A program made the translations under genes and the position numbers. Below the pieces are notes generated by a model. It made no database searches. It was not told where the DNA came from and saw nothing but the letters and a program-made list of their open reading frames with translations. A DNA stretch of 64,000 nt from Coriobacteriia bacterium (lineage in GTDB: Bacteria; Actinomycetota; Coriobacteriia; Anaerosomatales; Anaerosomataceae): positions 1-64,000 of the forward strand of contig JAFGVD010000024.1 in assembly GCA_016938135.1 (NCBI GenBank), in the 5' to 3' direction. This document shows positions 41,898 through 51,179 of the stretch, piece after piece (the stretch's first letter is position 1; each line of letters starts with the position of its first letter).

Positions 41898-42596
41898 ATG
41901 GACCGCGACACACGGATCAAAGAGGCCGAGAGGATCCTCGGCGTGCACTTCAACGACACCGGTCTGCTTATCGAGGCGCTCACGCATCCCTCGTACGCCG
42001 CGGAGAACCCCGGGGTGACCGGCTACGATCGCCTTGAGTTCCTCGGGGACTCGGTGATGGGCTTTCTGGTGGCCGACCGACTGTTCCGCGATCGACCCGG
42101 CCAAGCGGAAGGCGTGCTGACGCGCCTCAAGATCGGCGCTGTGGCGGGGGAGACCCTGTCGGTGGTCGCCGAAGGCCTTGGGCTCGGCGAGGTCATCTTG
42201 ATGGGAAAGGGAGCCGCACGCTCCGGCGGCAGGCAGCGTAGCAGCGTCCTTGAGAACTGCTTTGAAGCCGTCATCGGCGCTGTGTATATGGACCAGGGCC
42301 TTGAGCCGACTCGGGAGTTCGTGATGCGCCACCTGAGCCCCTACCTTAGTGGTACACCTATCCCTCTGGCAGACCCGAAATCAGCTCTCCAGGAGCTCGT
42401 GCAGGCCGATGGCGCGTTGCCGCCCTCTTACCGGATCGCCTCCACCACTGGACCGCCTCATGACCGCGTCTTCGTTGCAGAAGCGGTCATCAACGATCGT
42501 GTGGTGGGCACCGGGACCGGGGCTTCCAAGAAGGATGCCGAGAAGGCTGCCGCCACCAACGCGCTCGTCTCGTTGGCGCCCGGCCTCGACGTCTGA
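41898..42596 (+). CDS. rnc: Ribonuclease III
   Basis: A 232-residue double-strand RNA endonuclease. DRLEFLGDSVMGFLVADRLF is the signature of the catalytic domain, with ENCFEAVIGAVYMDQG giving the other acidic residues. The C-terminal dsRNA-binding domain starts DPKSALQELVQADG and ends GASKKDAEKAAATNAL. No ribosome-binding site helps to choose between ATG 41898 and GTG 41892; the start is within 2 codons. It follows fabF by eight bases and precedes smc, the usual acpP-fabF-rnc-smc order. Confidence 0.95.
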   Translation: MDRDTRIKEAERILGVHFNDTGLLIEALTHPSYAAENPGVTGYDRLEFLGDSVMGFLVADRLFRDRPGQAEGVLTRLKIGAVAGETLSVVAEGLGLGEVILMGKGAARSGGRQRSSVLENCFEAVIGAVYMDQGLEPTREFVMRHLSPYLSGTPIPLADPKSALQELVQADGALPPSYRIASTTGPPHDRVFVAEAVINDRVVGTGTGASKKDAEKAAATNALVSLAPGLDV

Positions 42597-42624
42597 TATC
42601 GATGACGGAAGACCGCCCGTTATA

Positions 42625-42655
42625 GCCCGTCCTGGCGGGCATGCTGTGTTAGCAT
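42625..42655 (+). promoter_or_regulatory. Hairpin and -10 region before smc
   Basis: GCCCG/CGGGC (42625-42640) is a small hairpin after rnc. ATGCT/AGCAT (42641-42655) is an inverted repeat whose right arm is part of TAGCAT (42650-42655), a -10 used at other promoters here. No -35 is clear. Confidence 0.4.
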
Positions 42656-42722
42656 AGTTCGGGTCGTTTCCCGCGCATAGATGCGTCGGCCGCACCGCAC
42701 ACCACCAGCAGAAAGGTCTGCG

Positions 42723-45700
42723 TTGTACCTCAAGTCGCTCACGCTCAAGGGGTTCAAGTCCTTCGCTGACCGAAGCAAGCTCTCACTGGAGCCTGGAGTC
42801 ACGGTCATCGTCGGCCCCAATGGCTCAGGTAAATCCAACATCTCCGACGCCGTGCTATGGGTCCTGGGCGAGCAGTCGGCCAAGTCCTTGCGCGGCAACT
42901 CCATGGAAGACGTCGTCTTCGCGGGCTCCTCGGCCAGACAGGCCGTTGGCATCGCCGAAGTAGACCTCGTCCTGGACAACGGTGACGGCACCCTTCCGCT
43001 CGAGTTCCACGAGGTCACCATCACCAGGCGGATGTTCCGCAACGGTGAGAGCGAGTATCTCATCAACCAGTCGCCGTGCAGGCTCATGGACATCCAGGAG
43101 CTGCTGCATGACACCGGACTGGGCCGCGACACCCACTCCATCATCAGCCAGGGTCGTCTGGACGAGGTCCTCAACAGCAAGCCTGAAGAGCGTCGTGCGC
43201 TCATCGAAGAGGCCGCAGGCGTCCTCAAGCACAAGAAACGCAAGGAGCGCGCACTACGCAAACTGACGTCTATGGATGTCCATCTCGATCGAGTCAAAGA
43301 CGTGATCTCCGAGATCGACCGTCAGCTCAAACCGCTCCAGCGCCAGGCGAGCAAGGCCTCGGAGTACCGCGAACTCTCCGGCGAGCTCAAAGAGCTTGAA
43401 GTCGCCGTTGCGGTAGCCGACCTGCGCGATCTCCAGACACGATGGGGCAGCCTGGAGAAGCGCGAGCGTGAACAAGACGCGGAAGTCGAACTCGCGCGAT
43501 ATCGGGTCGCCGAGAAGGAACGCGAACTCGCCAAGTTCCAGTCCCTGCTCGAAGAAAAGGGGCTGTTCGTCGGCGACCTCTCCGAGCAGCGCCGACGTCT
43601 TCAATCGGTACTTGAACGACTCAACTCCGGGCTGCTGCTATTGGAGGAGAAGGGCAAGAACCTCGTCGAGCGTCTCTCCGAGCTCAGGGCCAAGGTGCAC
43701 CATAGCGAGACCCGCCTCGCGCAACGCAGCTCCGAGCTTGAACAGATCGCCGAGGAACGCGCCGTCACCGAAGCGCGAATCCGCGCGCTCTACAGCCAGC
43801 TCAGCGAAGTGCGCCGCGAGGCCGAGGCGACCAAGAAACTTCGGCTCGCCGCCGAGGAGTCACTTGCCACCGTGACATCGGAACAACGCCGCGCCCGTAA
43901 AGAGATCGACGATGGACGCGCAGAACTCGCCGCCATCAACCAGGCCCTCTCGGCGTTCACGATGGAGACCGAGATGCTCGGTGAGCGGGCATCCGCGCTC
44001 AAGCAGCAGCGCTCAGGCGTATTCTCCACGCTCTCGGCCCGACGCACCCGTATCGAACAGCTCCAGGCCGACCTGGGCAAGGGACGCCGTGAGCTGTCGC
44101 TCGCGGAGCAAGAGGTGGACAAGCACGTTCGTCTCACCGATGCGCGCAAAGCCGAGCTCGCCCGCCGCCGTGACGACTTCACCGAGCTTCGCGCTGAGAT
44201 CAGAGCGCTTGAAGAGGTGGACCGCGCGTTTGACTCCGCGTCACCGGCGCTTGCCTGGCTCCTTCAGAAAGAGAAGCAGCTCCCGGATGTGATCGGGCCT
44301 ATCACGGACGCGATCACCGTCCCGGAGGAGTACGAACGCGTCGTTGAGAGCGCACTTGGTGGAGACGTATTCTGCGTGCTGGTCAGCGACCGCAAGGCCG
44401 CCAGCGGAGTCGTAGCCACTCTCGAAGAGCAAGGCGCAGGCGACTACTCGGTCATGCCTGTTGAGGCCAGGCCCTGCGCTTATGACAAGAACGGGCCCGG
44501 CACACGACTCGTGGACACCATCCAGTGCTCCTCAGACGTCCGCCATGCCATCGAGGGTCTTATCGGCGACATCCGCATTGTGGACAGCCTGGAAGCGGCT
44601 CTTCGCGCTGCAGGTGAGGCGGATGCCGTCTCCAGGTATGCCACACGCAAGGGACACGTCGTCTGGCCCAGCGGAAAAGTGCGCGTCGGACCCGACCTCA
44701 CCGAAGACGCCGGGGTCCTGGCGCGCAAGCGCAAGCTCGCGGACCTGCGTGACGCGTTCGGCGCCACCGAGGCGGGAGTGGGGGAGACGGAGGCCGCGCT
44801 GTTCGCGTCCAACGAAGCGCTCGGCTCGGCGCAGCAACAGGCGCTCGAGCTCAGCCAGCGCGTTGCCACGCTCGCAGGCGAGGAGGCTTCTGCCCGAGAG
44901 GAGATCGGCCGCCTTGAGCAGGCCATCACCGATCTGGACAAGGAGGCCGGGACGATCGATGTCCGGGTTCGCCAGATTGAGGAGAAGACAGCCAAAGACC
45001 GCCCGCAAGAACGTCAGCTCAAGGAGACGATCGCTGCCGCCGAGGCACTGATCGAACAGCTTGAAGAAGATTCCGCTGCAAAGCGTGAAGAACGGGACTC
45101 CCGCTTCCGGGAAGAGTCCGAGGTCGGGAATCGTCTTTCGACCTGTCAGGTGGAGATCGCGGCCGTCTCGGAACGAGAAGTGCATCTCAAGCGGCGTCAT
45201 GCGTCCACTATCGCCGAGGCCAAAGAGCTGGATGTCGCGGTGGCACAGTCAAAGGCCACTGAAGAAGCCCTGGAGGCGCTGCGCGAGCGACTGCAGCCGC
45301 TCCACGACCTCTACTCCCTCCTGCTTGAGAACGGCGAGCACTGGGCTTTGAAACTCAGGGATCGCGCGCGCTTCGAGCAAGCGGACAGCGAGTCTTTGCG
45401 CACCACCATCCACAGCGCCCAGGATGCCGTAAGGACCGCCCAGGCGGAGCTCGAGGGTGTCAACGACGATATGGGCACCATCCGTGTGGAGAAGGGCCAG
45501 TTGGAGATTCAGGTCACAACGGCCGTCAGCCGGATAGTCGAGGACCTGGGCGTCCCGCTCGAGCGCGCTCTGGAAGCTCCCGCCATCACGGAGCGCGAAG
45601 CTTCCGTCGAGCGCATGCATCGTTTACGCAAGCGCATCTCCAACCTCGGACCCGTCAACCCTGTCGCGGTAGAGGAGTTCGACCGGCTCCAGGAGCGTCG

Positions 45701-46286
45701 TGACTACCTGCAGCAACAGCTCGACGACCTGAACGCGAGCCGGAAGTCCCTCCAAAAGGTCGTCTCGGCGATCGACCGCAAGATCCGCGAGCGCTTCTTG
45801 GAGACCTTCGAGCTTGTGGACCGCCACTTCCAGGAGGTCTTCAGCGTGCTGTTCCCGGGTGGACAGTCATCACTCGCGCTCACCGACCCGGACGACCCGG
45901 AAACGACGGGCGTGGAAGTCATCGCTCAGCCACGGGGCAAGCGTCTCGCCAAGATGTCGCTTCTCTCGGGCGGGGAGAAGTCTCTGACCGCGCTGGCGTT
46001 GCTGTTCGCGGTGTACCGGACGAGGCCATGCCCGTTCTACATCCTCGACGAGGTCGAAGCGGCTCTGGACGACACCAACCTGCGGCGCTTCATCGCGTTC
46101 GTCGACAGCCTGCGTCATCACACGCAGTTCCTGGTGGTCAGCCACCAGCGCCGTACCATGGAGATGGCCGACGTGCTCTACGGCGTGTCCATGCAGTCAG
46201 ACGGCGTAAGCAAGCTCGTCAGCCAGAAACTCGAGCATGCAGCGAGTCTCGCGGAAGAGGTGACCGCCGATGGCGCAGTGGTATGA
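42723..46286 (+). CDS. smc: Chromosome segregation protein SMC
   Basis: An 1187-residue condensin ATPase. Walker A VGPNGSGKSNISDAVLWVLG is near residue 32, followed by the Q-loop region. Long coiled coils run at about 170-500 and 660-1020, with a hinge at about 505-640 (LPDVIGPITDAITVPEEYE). The C-terminal head has LLSGGEKSLTALALLF and the Walker B FYILDEVEAALDD. The start is TTG 42723 (LYLKSLTLKGFKSFAD) with AAAGG eight bases upstream; a longer frame has no homologous extension. It overlaps ftsY by 17 bases. No scpA or scpB is in view. Confidence 0.97.
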   Translation: MYLKSLTLKGFKSFADRSKLSLEPGVTVIVGPNGSGKSNISDAVLWVLGEQSAKSLRGNSMEDVVFAGSSARQAVGIAEVDLVLDNGDGTLPLEFHEVTITRRMFRNGESEYLINQSPCRLMDIQELLHDTGLGRDTHSIISQGRLDEVLNSKPEERRALIEEAAGVLKHKKRKERALRKLTSMDVHLDRVKDVISEIDRQLKPLQRQASKASEYRELSGELKELEVAVAVADLRDLQTRWGSLEKREREQDAEVELARYRVAEKERELAKFQSLLEEKGLFVGDLSEQRRRLQSVLERLNSGLLLLEEKGKNLVERLSELRAKVHHSETRLAQRSSELEQIAEERAVTEARIRALYSQLSEVRREAEATKKLRLAAEESLATVTSEQRRARKEIDDGRAELAAINQALSAFTMETEMLGERASALKQQRSGVFSTLSARRTRIEQLQADLGKGRRELSLAEQEVDKHVRLTDARKAELARRRDDFTELRAEIRALEEVDRAFDSASPALAWLLQKEKQLPDVIGPITDAITVPEEYERVVESALGGDVFCVLVSDRKAASGVVATLEEQGAGDYSVMPVEARPCAYDKNGPGTRLVDTIQCSSDVRHAIEGLIGDIRIVDSLEAALRAAGEADAVSRYATRKGHVVWPSGKVRVGPDLTEDAGVLARKRKLADLRDAFGATEAGVGETEAALFASNEALGSAQQQALELSQRVATLAGEEASAREEIGRLEQAITDLDKEAGTIDVRVRQIEEKTAKDRPQERQLKETIAAAEALIEQLEEDSAAKREERDSRFREESEVGNRLSTCQVEIAAVSEREVHLKRRHASTIAEAKELDVAVAQSKATEEALEALRERLQPLHDLYSLLLENGEHWALKLRDRARFEQADSESLRTTIHSAQDAVRTAQAELEGVNDDMGTIRVEKGQLEIQVTTAVSRIVEDLGVPLERALEAPAITEREASVERMHRLRKRISNLGPVNPVAVEEFDRLQERRDYLQQQLDDLNASRKSLQKVVSAIDRKIRERFLETFELVDRHFQEVFSVLFPGGQSSLALTDPDDPETTGVEVIAQPRGKRLAKMSLLSGGEKSLTALALLFAVYRTRPCPFYILDEVEAALDDTNLRRFIAFVDSLRHHTQFLVVSHQRRTMEMADVLYGVSMQSDGVSKLVSQKLEHAASLAEEVTADGAVV

Positions 46287-47181
46287 GCGCCTGACACAAG
46301 GGCTTTCCCGTACCAGAGAGTCCCTTCAAGGTCAGTTCAACGTGTTGCTCCGCAAGGGACCCGATCTTGATGAGGAGTTCTGGGCGGATTTGGAAGACAC
46401 CCTCATCATGGCCGACATGGGCGCCGTGGCCGTCGCAGAGATCGTCGATCGTCTGCGTGACTCTGCTCAAAGAAAAGCCCTTCCTGACGCGCAGTCGGTG
46501 ATCGACCACCTGGTCCAGGAGATCGCCGATGAGATGCGCTCCGGGGACAGTGACTGGCTGGCCGAGAGCCCGCTGGTCGTGCTGGTGGTCGGCATCAACG
46601 GAGCCGGCAAGACGACCACCATCGGAAAACTCGCTAAGGCATCCTCCGACGAGGGTCGCTCGGTAATCATCGGTTCAGGCGACACCTTCCGCGCGGCCGC
46701 GATCGAGCAATTGCGCGTCTGGGCGACCCGGGCGCACGTCCCCGTCATCGAACGGGAGCGCGGTACCGACCCTGCCTCGGTGTGCTTCGAGACCCTTCGC
46801 TCCGCCGAGCAGACCGGCGCGGACCTGGTCCTGATCGACACCGCCGGTCGTCTTCATACGTCGCCCGACCTCATGGCCGAGCTGCAGAAGGTGCACCGCG
46901 TCACCCGGCGGGAGAGCAAGTGGCCGGTGCGGGTGCTCCTGGTCATGGACGCCACGACCGGTCAGAACGGACTGGTCCAGGCCCGGGAGGTCAACCGTGC
47001 GCTGGGCCTGGACGGCATCGTGCTCACCAAGCTCGATGGCACGGCTAAAGGGGGTATCGCGGTGGCCATCGCCCGCGACCTTGCAGTACCCCTCGTTCGC
47101 ATCGGCGTCGGTGAAAGCGTGGAGGACCTGCGACCCTTCGATGCCGACGAGTTCGCGCGCGCGCTCATCGCAGGCGAGTAG
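46270..47181 (+). CDS. ftsY: Signal recognition particle receptor FtsY
   Basis: A 303-residue SRP GTPase. It has the NG domain only: the helical N part (GLSRTRESLQGQFNVLL) and G part with GINGAGKTTTIGKLA near residue 108, DTFRAAAIEQL, DTAGRLHTSPDLM and TKLDGTAKGG. The acidic A domain of E. coli FtsY is absent, as in many Gram-positives. It docks Ffh-bound ribosomes at the membrane. It overlaps smc and is followed at once by a signal peptidase. Confidence 0.96.
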   Translation: MAQWYERLTQGLSRTRESLQGQFNVLLRKGPDLDEEFWADLEDTLIMADMGAVAVAEIVDRLRDSAQRKALPDAQSVIDHLVQEIADEMRSGDSDWLAESPLVVLVVGINGAGKTTTIGKLAKASSDEGRSVIIGSGDTFRAAAIEQLRVWATRAHVPVIERERGTDPASVCFETLRSAEQTGADLVLIDTAGRLHTSPDLMAELQKVHRVTRRESKWPVRVLLVMDATTGQNGLVQAREVNRALGLDGIVLTKLDGTAKGGIAVAIARDLAVPLVRIGVGESVEDLRPFDADEFARALIAGE

Positions 47182-47727
47182 ATGGCCTCGGATTCGTTCA
47201 GGTTCATAGCCTTCCGAGATCGCGACAATCGCTATATCCCGCTTGTCGCGGTGCTTGCGGTCATCCTCGCCGCACTGTGGCTCGTCTTCGGCGTTCTGTA
47301 TCAGACCAGCATCGTGGACGGTGACTCTATGAACGACACGCTGCTCTCCGGTGACCGGGTGCTGATCACGAAGACATACACCGTCCCTGCGCGTGGCGAT
47401 ATCGTCTCCTCCAACGTCGTGGTCGATGAGATCCCGGACCGGATACTCAAGCGTGTCGTGGCGATACCCGGGGATACGGTCGAGGTCTTTGGCGACACCG
47501 TCGAGGTAAACGGCGCCGTGGCGACATGGTCCGGCGTGATCTTGGGAACGAACGACAAGTTCCATCTTGAGCCCTATGTCATACCCCAGGGCTACGTCTA
47601 TCTCATGGGCGACAACAGACCGGACTCCCTGGACAGCCGGTTCCTCGGTCCGGTTCCGATCTCAGAGGTCAATGGCAAGGTTGTCGCTGTGCTCTCACCC
47701 GTGACACGCATCAGGCGCATTGACTGA
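47182..47727 (+). CDS. lepB: Signal peptidase I, copy 1
   Basis: A 181-residue membrane protease that removes signal peptides. One membrane segment (about 19-41) is followed by the nucleophile Ser49 in VDGDSMNDTL and the general base Lys90 in RILKRVVAIPGD. GDNRPDSLDSRFLGP is box E. It starts directly after the ftsY stop. It is the most divergent of three copies: the usual PS-G-SM-PT box reads VDGDSMNDTL, and the spacing differs from the copies at 51176 and 52186. Confidence 0.93.
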   Translation: MASDSFRFIAFRDRDNRYIPLVAVLAVILAALWLVFGVLYQTSIVDGDSMNDTLLSGDRVLITKTYTVPARGDIVSSNVVVDEIPDRILKRVVAIPGDTVEVFGDTVEVNGAVATWSGVILGTNDKFHLEPYVIPQGYVYLMGDNRPDSLDSRFLGPVPISEVNGKVVAVLSPVTRIRRID

Positions 47728-47781
47728 CATTCGCGCGCCGCTTAGCCTAGGAAGACCGCACACCACCCCTGTGGAGGAACG

Positions 47782-49137
47782 ATGTTCGAGAGTCTCTCAG
47801 ACCGCCTTCAAGGCGTTCTCACAAAACTGAAGGGCCGGGGCCGCCTCACCGAGGCTGATGTCGACGCGGCCATGCGCGAGGTCAGGCTGGCGCTTCTTGA
47901 GGCCGACGTGAACTTCAAGGTGGTCAAAGAGTTCGTGGCCTCTGTGCGCGTGCGCGCGGTCGGCTCCGACGTGATGAAGAGCCTTACGCCGGGGCAGATG
48001 GTCGTGAAGATCGTCCTCGACGAGCTCACGAACCTCATGGGCGGCAATGAGGCGCGACTGGTCCTGACCAACAGGATCCCAAACGTCATCATGCTGGTCG
48101 GTCTGCAGGGTTCCGGTAAGACGACCGCCGCCGGCAAGCTGGCCAACCTGCTTCGCAAACAGGGCAAGCACCCCATGCTCGTCGCTTGCGACGTCTATCG
48201 CCCTGCCGCCATCGACCAGCTCGAGACCCTGGGACGCGAACTGGACATCCCCGTCTTCCGTGGCGAGGGGGACGATCCGGTCCTGATCGCACAGGCAGCC
48301 GTCAAAGACGCCGTCGCTCGCATGCGCGACGTGGTCATCATCGACACGGCCGGGCGGCTCCATATCGACGCCGAGATGATGGCAGAAGCGTCCGCCATCA
48401 AGCGCGCGGTCAAGCCCGACCAGGTGATCATGGTGGTCGACTCGATGACAGGCCAGGACGCCGTCACCGCCGCCAGCGCTTTTGCCGAGCGAGTGGCGTT
48501 CGATGGCGTGATCGTCTCCAAGTTGGACGGTGACGCACGGGGTGGCGCAGCGCTATCGGTGAAGGCCGTCACCGGCAAACCCATCATGTTCGCCAGCGTG
48601 GGCGAGAAACTGGATGCTTTGGAGGTCTTCCATCCCGAGCGGATGGCCCAGCGGATCCTCGGCATGGGCGACGTGGTCTCCCTGCTCGAGAAAGCGCAAG
48701 AGAGCATGGACGCCGAGGCCACAGAAGATGCTGAGGCACGCCTACGCGCCGGCAAGTTCACGCTCGACGACTTCCTCGGCCAGCTCCGCCAATTGAAGAA
48801 GATGGGGTCGGTCTCCGACCTCATGGCGATGATACCGGGCGCGAACAAGCTGCCCAAAGACGCGAAGATCGATGAGAAGGCGCTTGCCCACACCGAGGCG
48901 ATCATCCAGTCGATGACCATCGCCGAGAGGGCGAAACCGTCGCTGATCAACGGATCCCGGCGTGAGCGTATCGCCGCGGGTTCAGGCGTCACCGTCTTCG
49001 AGGTCAACCAGATGCTCAAGCAGTTCGCTGAGGCCCAGAAGATGGTGAAACAGCTCCAGAAGATGCAGGGCGGAGGCAAAGGGAAGGGCCGCCGCAGAGG
49101 GGGCTTCAACATCCCGGGGATGCGGCCCCCGTTCTAG
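47782..49137 (+). CDS. ffh: Signal recognition particle protein Ffh
   Basis: A 451-residue SRP54 GTPase. N domain 1-90; G domain with GLQGSGKTTAAGKLA, DVYRPAAIDQL, DTAGRLHIDAEMM and SKLDGDARGGAAL; and a C-terminal methionine-rich M domain with SLINGSRRERIAAGSG, which binds 4.5S RNA and signal sequences. GGAGG five bases before ATG 47782 supports the start. With ftsY and the signal peptidases it forms a protein-export locus. No 4.5S RNA gene is seen nearby. Confidence 0.97.
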   Translation: MFESLSDRLQGVLTKLKGRGRLTEADVDAAMREVRLALLEADVNFKVVKEFVASVRVRAVGSDVMKSLTPGQMVVKIVLDELTNLMGGNEARLVLTNRIPNVIMLVGLQGSGKTTAAGKLANLLRKQGKHPMLVACDVYRPAAIDQLETLGRELDIPVFRGEGDDPVLIAQAAVKDAVARMRDVVIIDTAGRLHIDAEMMAEASAIKRAVKPDQVIMVVDSMTGQDAVTAASAFAERVAFDGVIVSKLDGDARGGAALSVKAVTGKPIMFASVGEKLDALEVFHPERMAQRILGMGDVVSLLEKAQESMDAEATEDAEARLRAGKFTLDDFLGQLRQLKKMGSVSDLMAMIPGANKLPKDAKIDEKALAHTEAIIQSMTIAERAKPSLINGSRRERIAAGSGVTVFEVNQMLKQFAEAQKMVKQLQKMQGGGKGKGRRRGGFNIPGMRPPF

Positions 49138-49186
49138 GGAACATCTTGATACGTCGTGGAACCATGAGCCCTCAACGAGAGATGCT

Positions 49187-49215
49187 TTGACCGCAATAGG
49201 CTCTTGTCATATCAT
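49187..49215 (+). promoter_or_regulatory. Strong promoter of the rpsP operon
   Basis: TTGACC (49187-49192), 17 bases and TATCAT (49210-49215), close to consensus. The transcript would start near 49222. Confidence 0.75.
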
Positions 49216-49237
49216 TAGCAGTCGCTCTTGCTCAGAA

Positions 49238-49261
49238 GTGGACGCCCACACGGGGCGCCAC
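49238..49261 (+). other. rpsP leader hairpin
   Basis: GTGG-a-CGCCC pairs with GGGCGCCAC around the loop ACACG (49238-49261). It lies eight bases before the ribosome-binding site of rpsP. Confidence 0.55.
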
Positions 49262-49281
49262 CTTACACGGAGGTGAACGTT

Positions 49282-49653
49282 TTGGCACTCAAGATCCGCC
49301 TGGCACGCGCCGGCGCCAAGAAGGCGCCGTTCTACCGCGTAGTCGCGGCCGATTCGCGCGCACCGCGTGACGGTCGGTTCATCGAGATACTCGGTCGTTA
49401 CAATCCCCGCACCCAGCCTTCCACCGTCGAGCTCGACGTTGAGAAGATCGAGGCCTGGATCGCAAAGGGCGCCCAGCCCACGGAGACCATCTCGAAGCTG
49501 CTGGCAATCGCCAAGGGCGAGACCGCTGCCCCCAAGGCAGAGGCGAAGCTCTCGAAGAAGGCACAGGCGAAAGCCGATGAGGCCGCAGCCAAGGCCGCTG
49601 AAGCTCCTGCCGAGGCCGCCGAAGAGGCTGCCCCTGCGGAAGACGCTGAGTAG
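49282..49653 (+). CDS. rpsP: Ribosomal protein S16 with Ala/Glu-rich tail
   Basis: A 123-residue protein. The S16 core is residues 1-80 ([35 protein letters not shown]). The last 40 residues are Ala, Glu and Lys, not part of the core fold. The start is TTG 49282 with GGAGG eight bases upstream; GTG 49273 overlaps that site. It heads rpsP-khpA-rimM-trmD, the standard 30S maturation operon. Confidence 0.96.
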   Translation: MALKIRLARAGAKKAPFYRVVAADSRAPRDGRFIEILGRYNPRTQPSTVELDVEKIEAWIAKGAQPTETISKLLAIAKGETAAPKAEAKLSKKAQAKADEAAAKAAEAPAEAAEEAAPAEDAE

Positions 49654-49655
49654 AC

Positions 49656-49904
49656 ATGGCACCCGTTGCTGATACTGACGGTCTCGTTCGTTACATCATC
49701 GAGTCGCTCGTGGACAACCCGTCCGACGTTGTGATCGAGAAGAACGAAGAGGGTCGGCAGACAGTTTACGAGGTACGCGTGCACAGCGATGACGTCGGCA
49801 AGGTCATCGGCCGTCAGGGTCGCGTGATCAAGGCCGTCCGCACGCTTGTGCGTGCCTCGGCATCGGTCGATGAGTCCGACGCCACGGTGGAGGTTCTCGG
49901 CTGA
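49656..49904 (+). CDS. khpA: KH-domain RNA-binding protein KhpA
   Basis: An 82-residue single KH-domain protein. VIGRQGRVIKAVRTL holds the GxxG loop, and LVRYIIESLVDNP begins it. It is the usual small gene between rpsP and rimM. KhpA pairs with KhpB in other bacteria and affects cell division and RNA metabolism. It starts two bases after the rpsP stop. Confidence 0.94.
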   Translation: MAPVADTDGLVRYIIESLVDNPSDVVIEKNEEGRQTVYEVRVHSDDVGKVIGRQGRVIKAVRTLVRASASVDESDATVEVLG

Positions 49905-49908
49905 CATC

Positions 49909-50430
49909 ATGACCACGCCATTCCTGCCGATAGGCCGGATCGTGAAGGCACATGGGCTGCGAGGGGAAGTCTCGGTGAAAACACTCACCGACCTGCCCCT
50001 CGATGCTTTTGTGGGCCTTCACGTCTGGATTGCACCACCAACGGTGATCGCCCGGGAAGGCGACGTCATCGGGGCGCGTCGCGGCCCCAAAGGCCCGCTG
50101 CTGACGTTGAGCGGCGTAAGCGACCTGCAAAGCGCTTCACAATTGGCGGGAAGAACGCTGATGGCGCGCCCGGAAGAGCTCCCGGTAGAGATCCTGGAGG
50201 AGGAGCCTGACCCTGTCGGACTGCTCGTCAATGACGTAGAGCGCGGTCCGCTCGGCGTCGTCACCGATGTGATCCTTACCGGCGCCAACGACGTCTGGGT
50301 GATCGAGGGAGACACGTACGGTGAGGTGCTGATCCCGATCATCGAAGAGGTGCTCCTAGACCTCGACTTCGACGCAGGGGAAGCCACTGTAAAGTTGCTC
50401 CCAGGCCTGATAGACGAGGGAGAGAACTGA
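49909..50430 (+). CDS. rimM: Ribosome maturation factor RimM
   Basis: A 173-residue 16S rRNA processing factor. PIGRIVKAHGLRGEVSVKTL is the N-terminal RimM motif. The C-terminal PRC-barrel starts GLLVNDVERGPLG and ends VLIPIIEEVLLDLD. It helps form the 30S head with S19. ATG 49909 is chosen over a longer frame within khpA. Its stop overlaps trmD by one base. Confidence 0.95.
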   Translation: MTTPFLPIGRIVKAHGLRGEVSVKTLTDLPLDAFVGLHVWIAPPTVIAREGDVIGARRGPKGPLLTLSGVSDLQSASQLAGRTLMARPEELPVEILEEEPDPVGLLVNDVERGPLGVVTDVILTGANDVWVIEGDTYGEVLIPIIEEVLLDLDFDAGEATVKLLPGLIDEGEN

Positions 50431-51179
50431 TGCGCATCGACATCATCTCGATCTTCCCGGAGCTGTTCGAACCCACCCTGTCCGGCTCCATGCTAGGCAT
50501 AGCCCAACAGAAGGGCGCCGTCACCTTCCATGTGCATAACCTGAGAGACTGGGCCGAAGGCAGACACAGGACCACGGACGACTACTCGTTCGGCGGGGGC
50601 CCCGGCATGGTGATGAAACCGGAGCCGTTCTTCCGCGCGCATGAGGCGATCACCGCGCAAGATTCGCGACCCGTGACCACCGTCTTGATGTGCCCCCAGG
50701 GTGAGCTGCTGCGCCAGCCGCTCGTCGAGGAGCTTGCGACACACGAGAGGCTGGTCGTACTGGCAGGCCGGTACGAGGGCTACGACGATCGTATCCGTTC
50801 GCTCGTGGATCGCGAGATATCCATAGGGGACTACGTGCTCACCGGCGGCGAGCTTCCCGCCATGGTGTTGATAGACTCCGTGACACGTCTTCTTCCCGGT
50901 GTTCTTGGACATGACCAGTCCGCCACCGAGGAGTCGTTCTCATGGGGCCTGCTGGAGTACCCGCAGTACACGCGTCCTGCCTCGTTCGAAGGAATGGACG
51001 TCCCGGAGGTCTTGCTCAGCGGTGATCACGGCAAGATCGCAGCCTGGCGTCGCCAGGAGGCCATACGGCGCACCGCGGCACGCCGTCCCGATATCCTGGC
51101 GCATGCGGACCTCACCGCTGAGGAGCGGCTGTTCGCCGAGAAGACCATGAAGGCCGATGCACGATTGGATGAGCGGTGA
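50430..51179 (+). CDS. trmD: tRNA (guanine37-N1)-methyltransferase
   Basis: A 249-residue knotted methyltransferase that makes m1G37 in tRNAs. MRIDIISIFPELFEPTLSGS starts it; FGGGPGMVMKPEPFF, AGRYEGYDDRIRSLVDREI, LTGGELPAMVLIDSVTRLLP and EYPQYTRPASFEGMDVPEVL are the family motifs. The stop overlaps the GTG of the next signal peptidase gene. Confidence 0.97.
   Translation: MRIDIISIFPELFEPTLSGSMLGIAQQKGAVTFHVHNLRDWAEGRHRTTDDYSFGGGPGMVMKPEPFFRAHEAITAQDSRPVTTVLMCPQGELLRQPLVEELATHERLVVLAGRYEGYDDRIRSLVDREISIGDYVLTGGELPAMVLIDSVTRLLPGVLGHDQSATEESFSWGLLEYPQYTRPASFEGMDVPEVLLSGDHGKIAAWRRQEAIRRTAARRPDILAHADLTAEERLFAEKTMKADARLDER

Noticed and set aside
47728-47781. 4.5S RNA gene next to ffh
   Set aside because: The gap is 54 bases and lacks the conserved SRP RNA hairpin.
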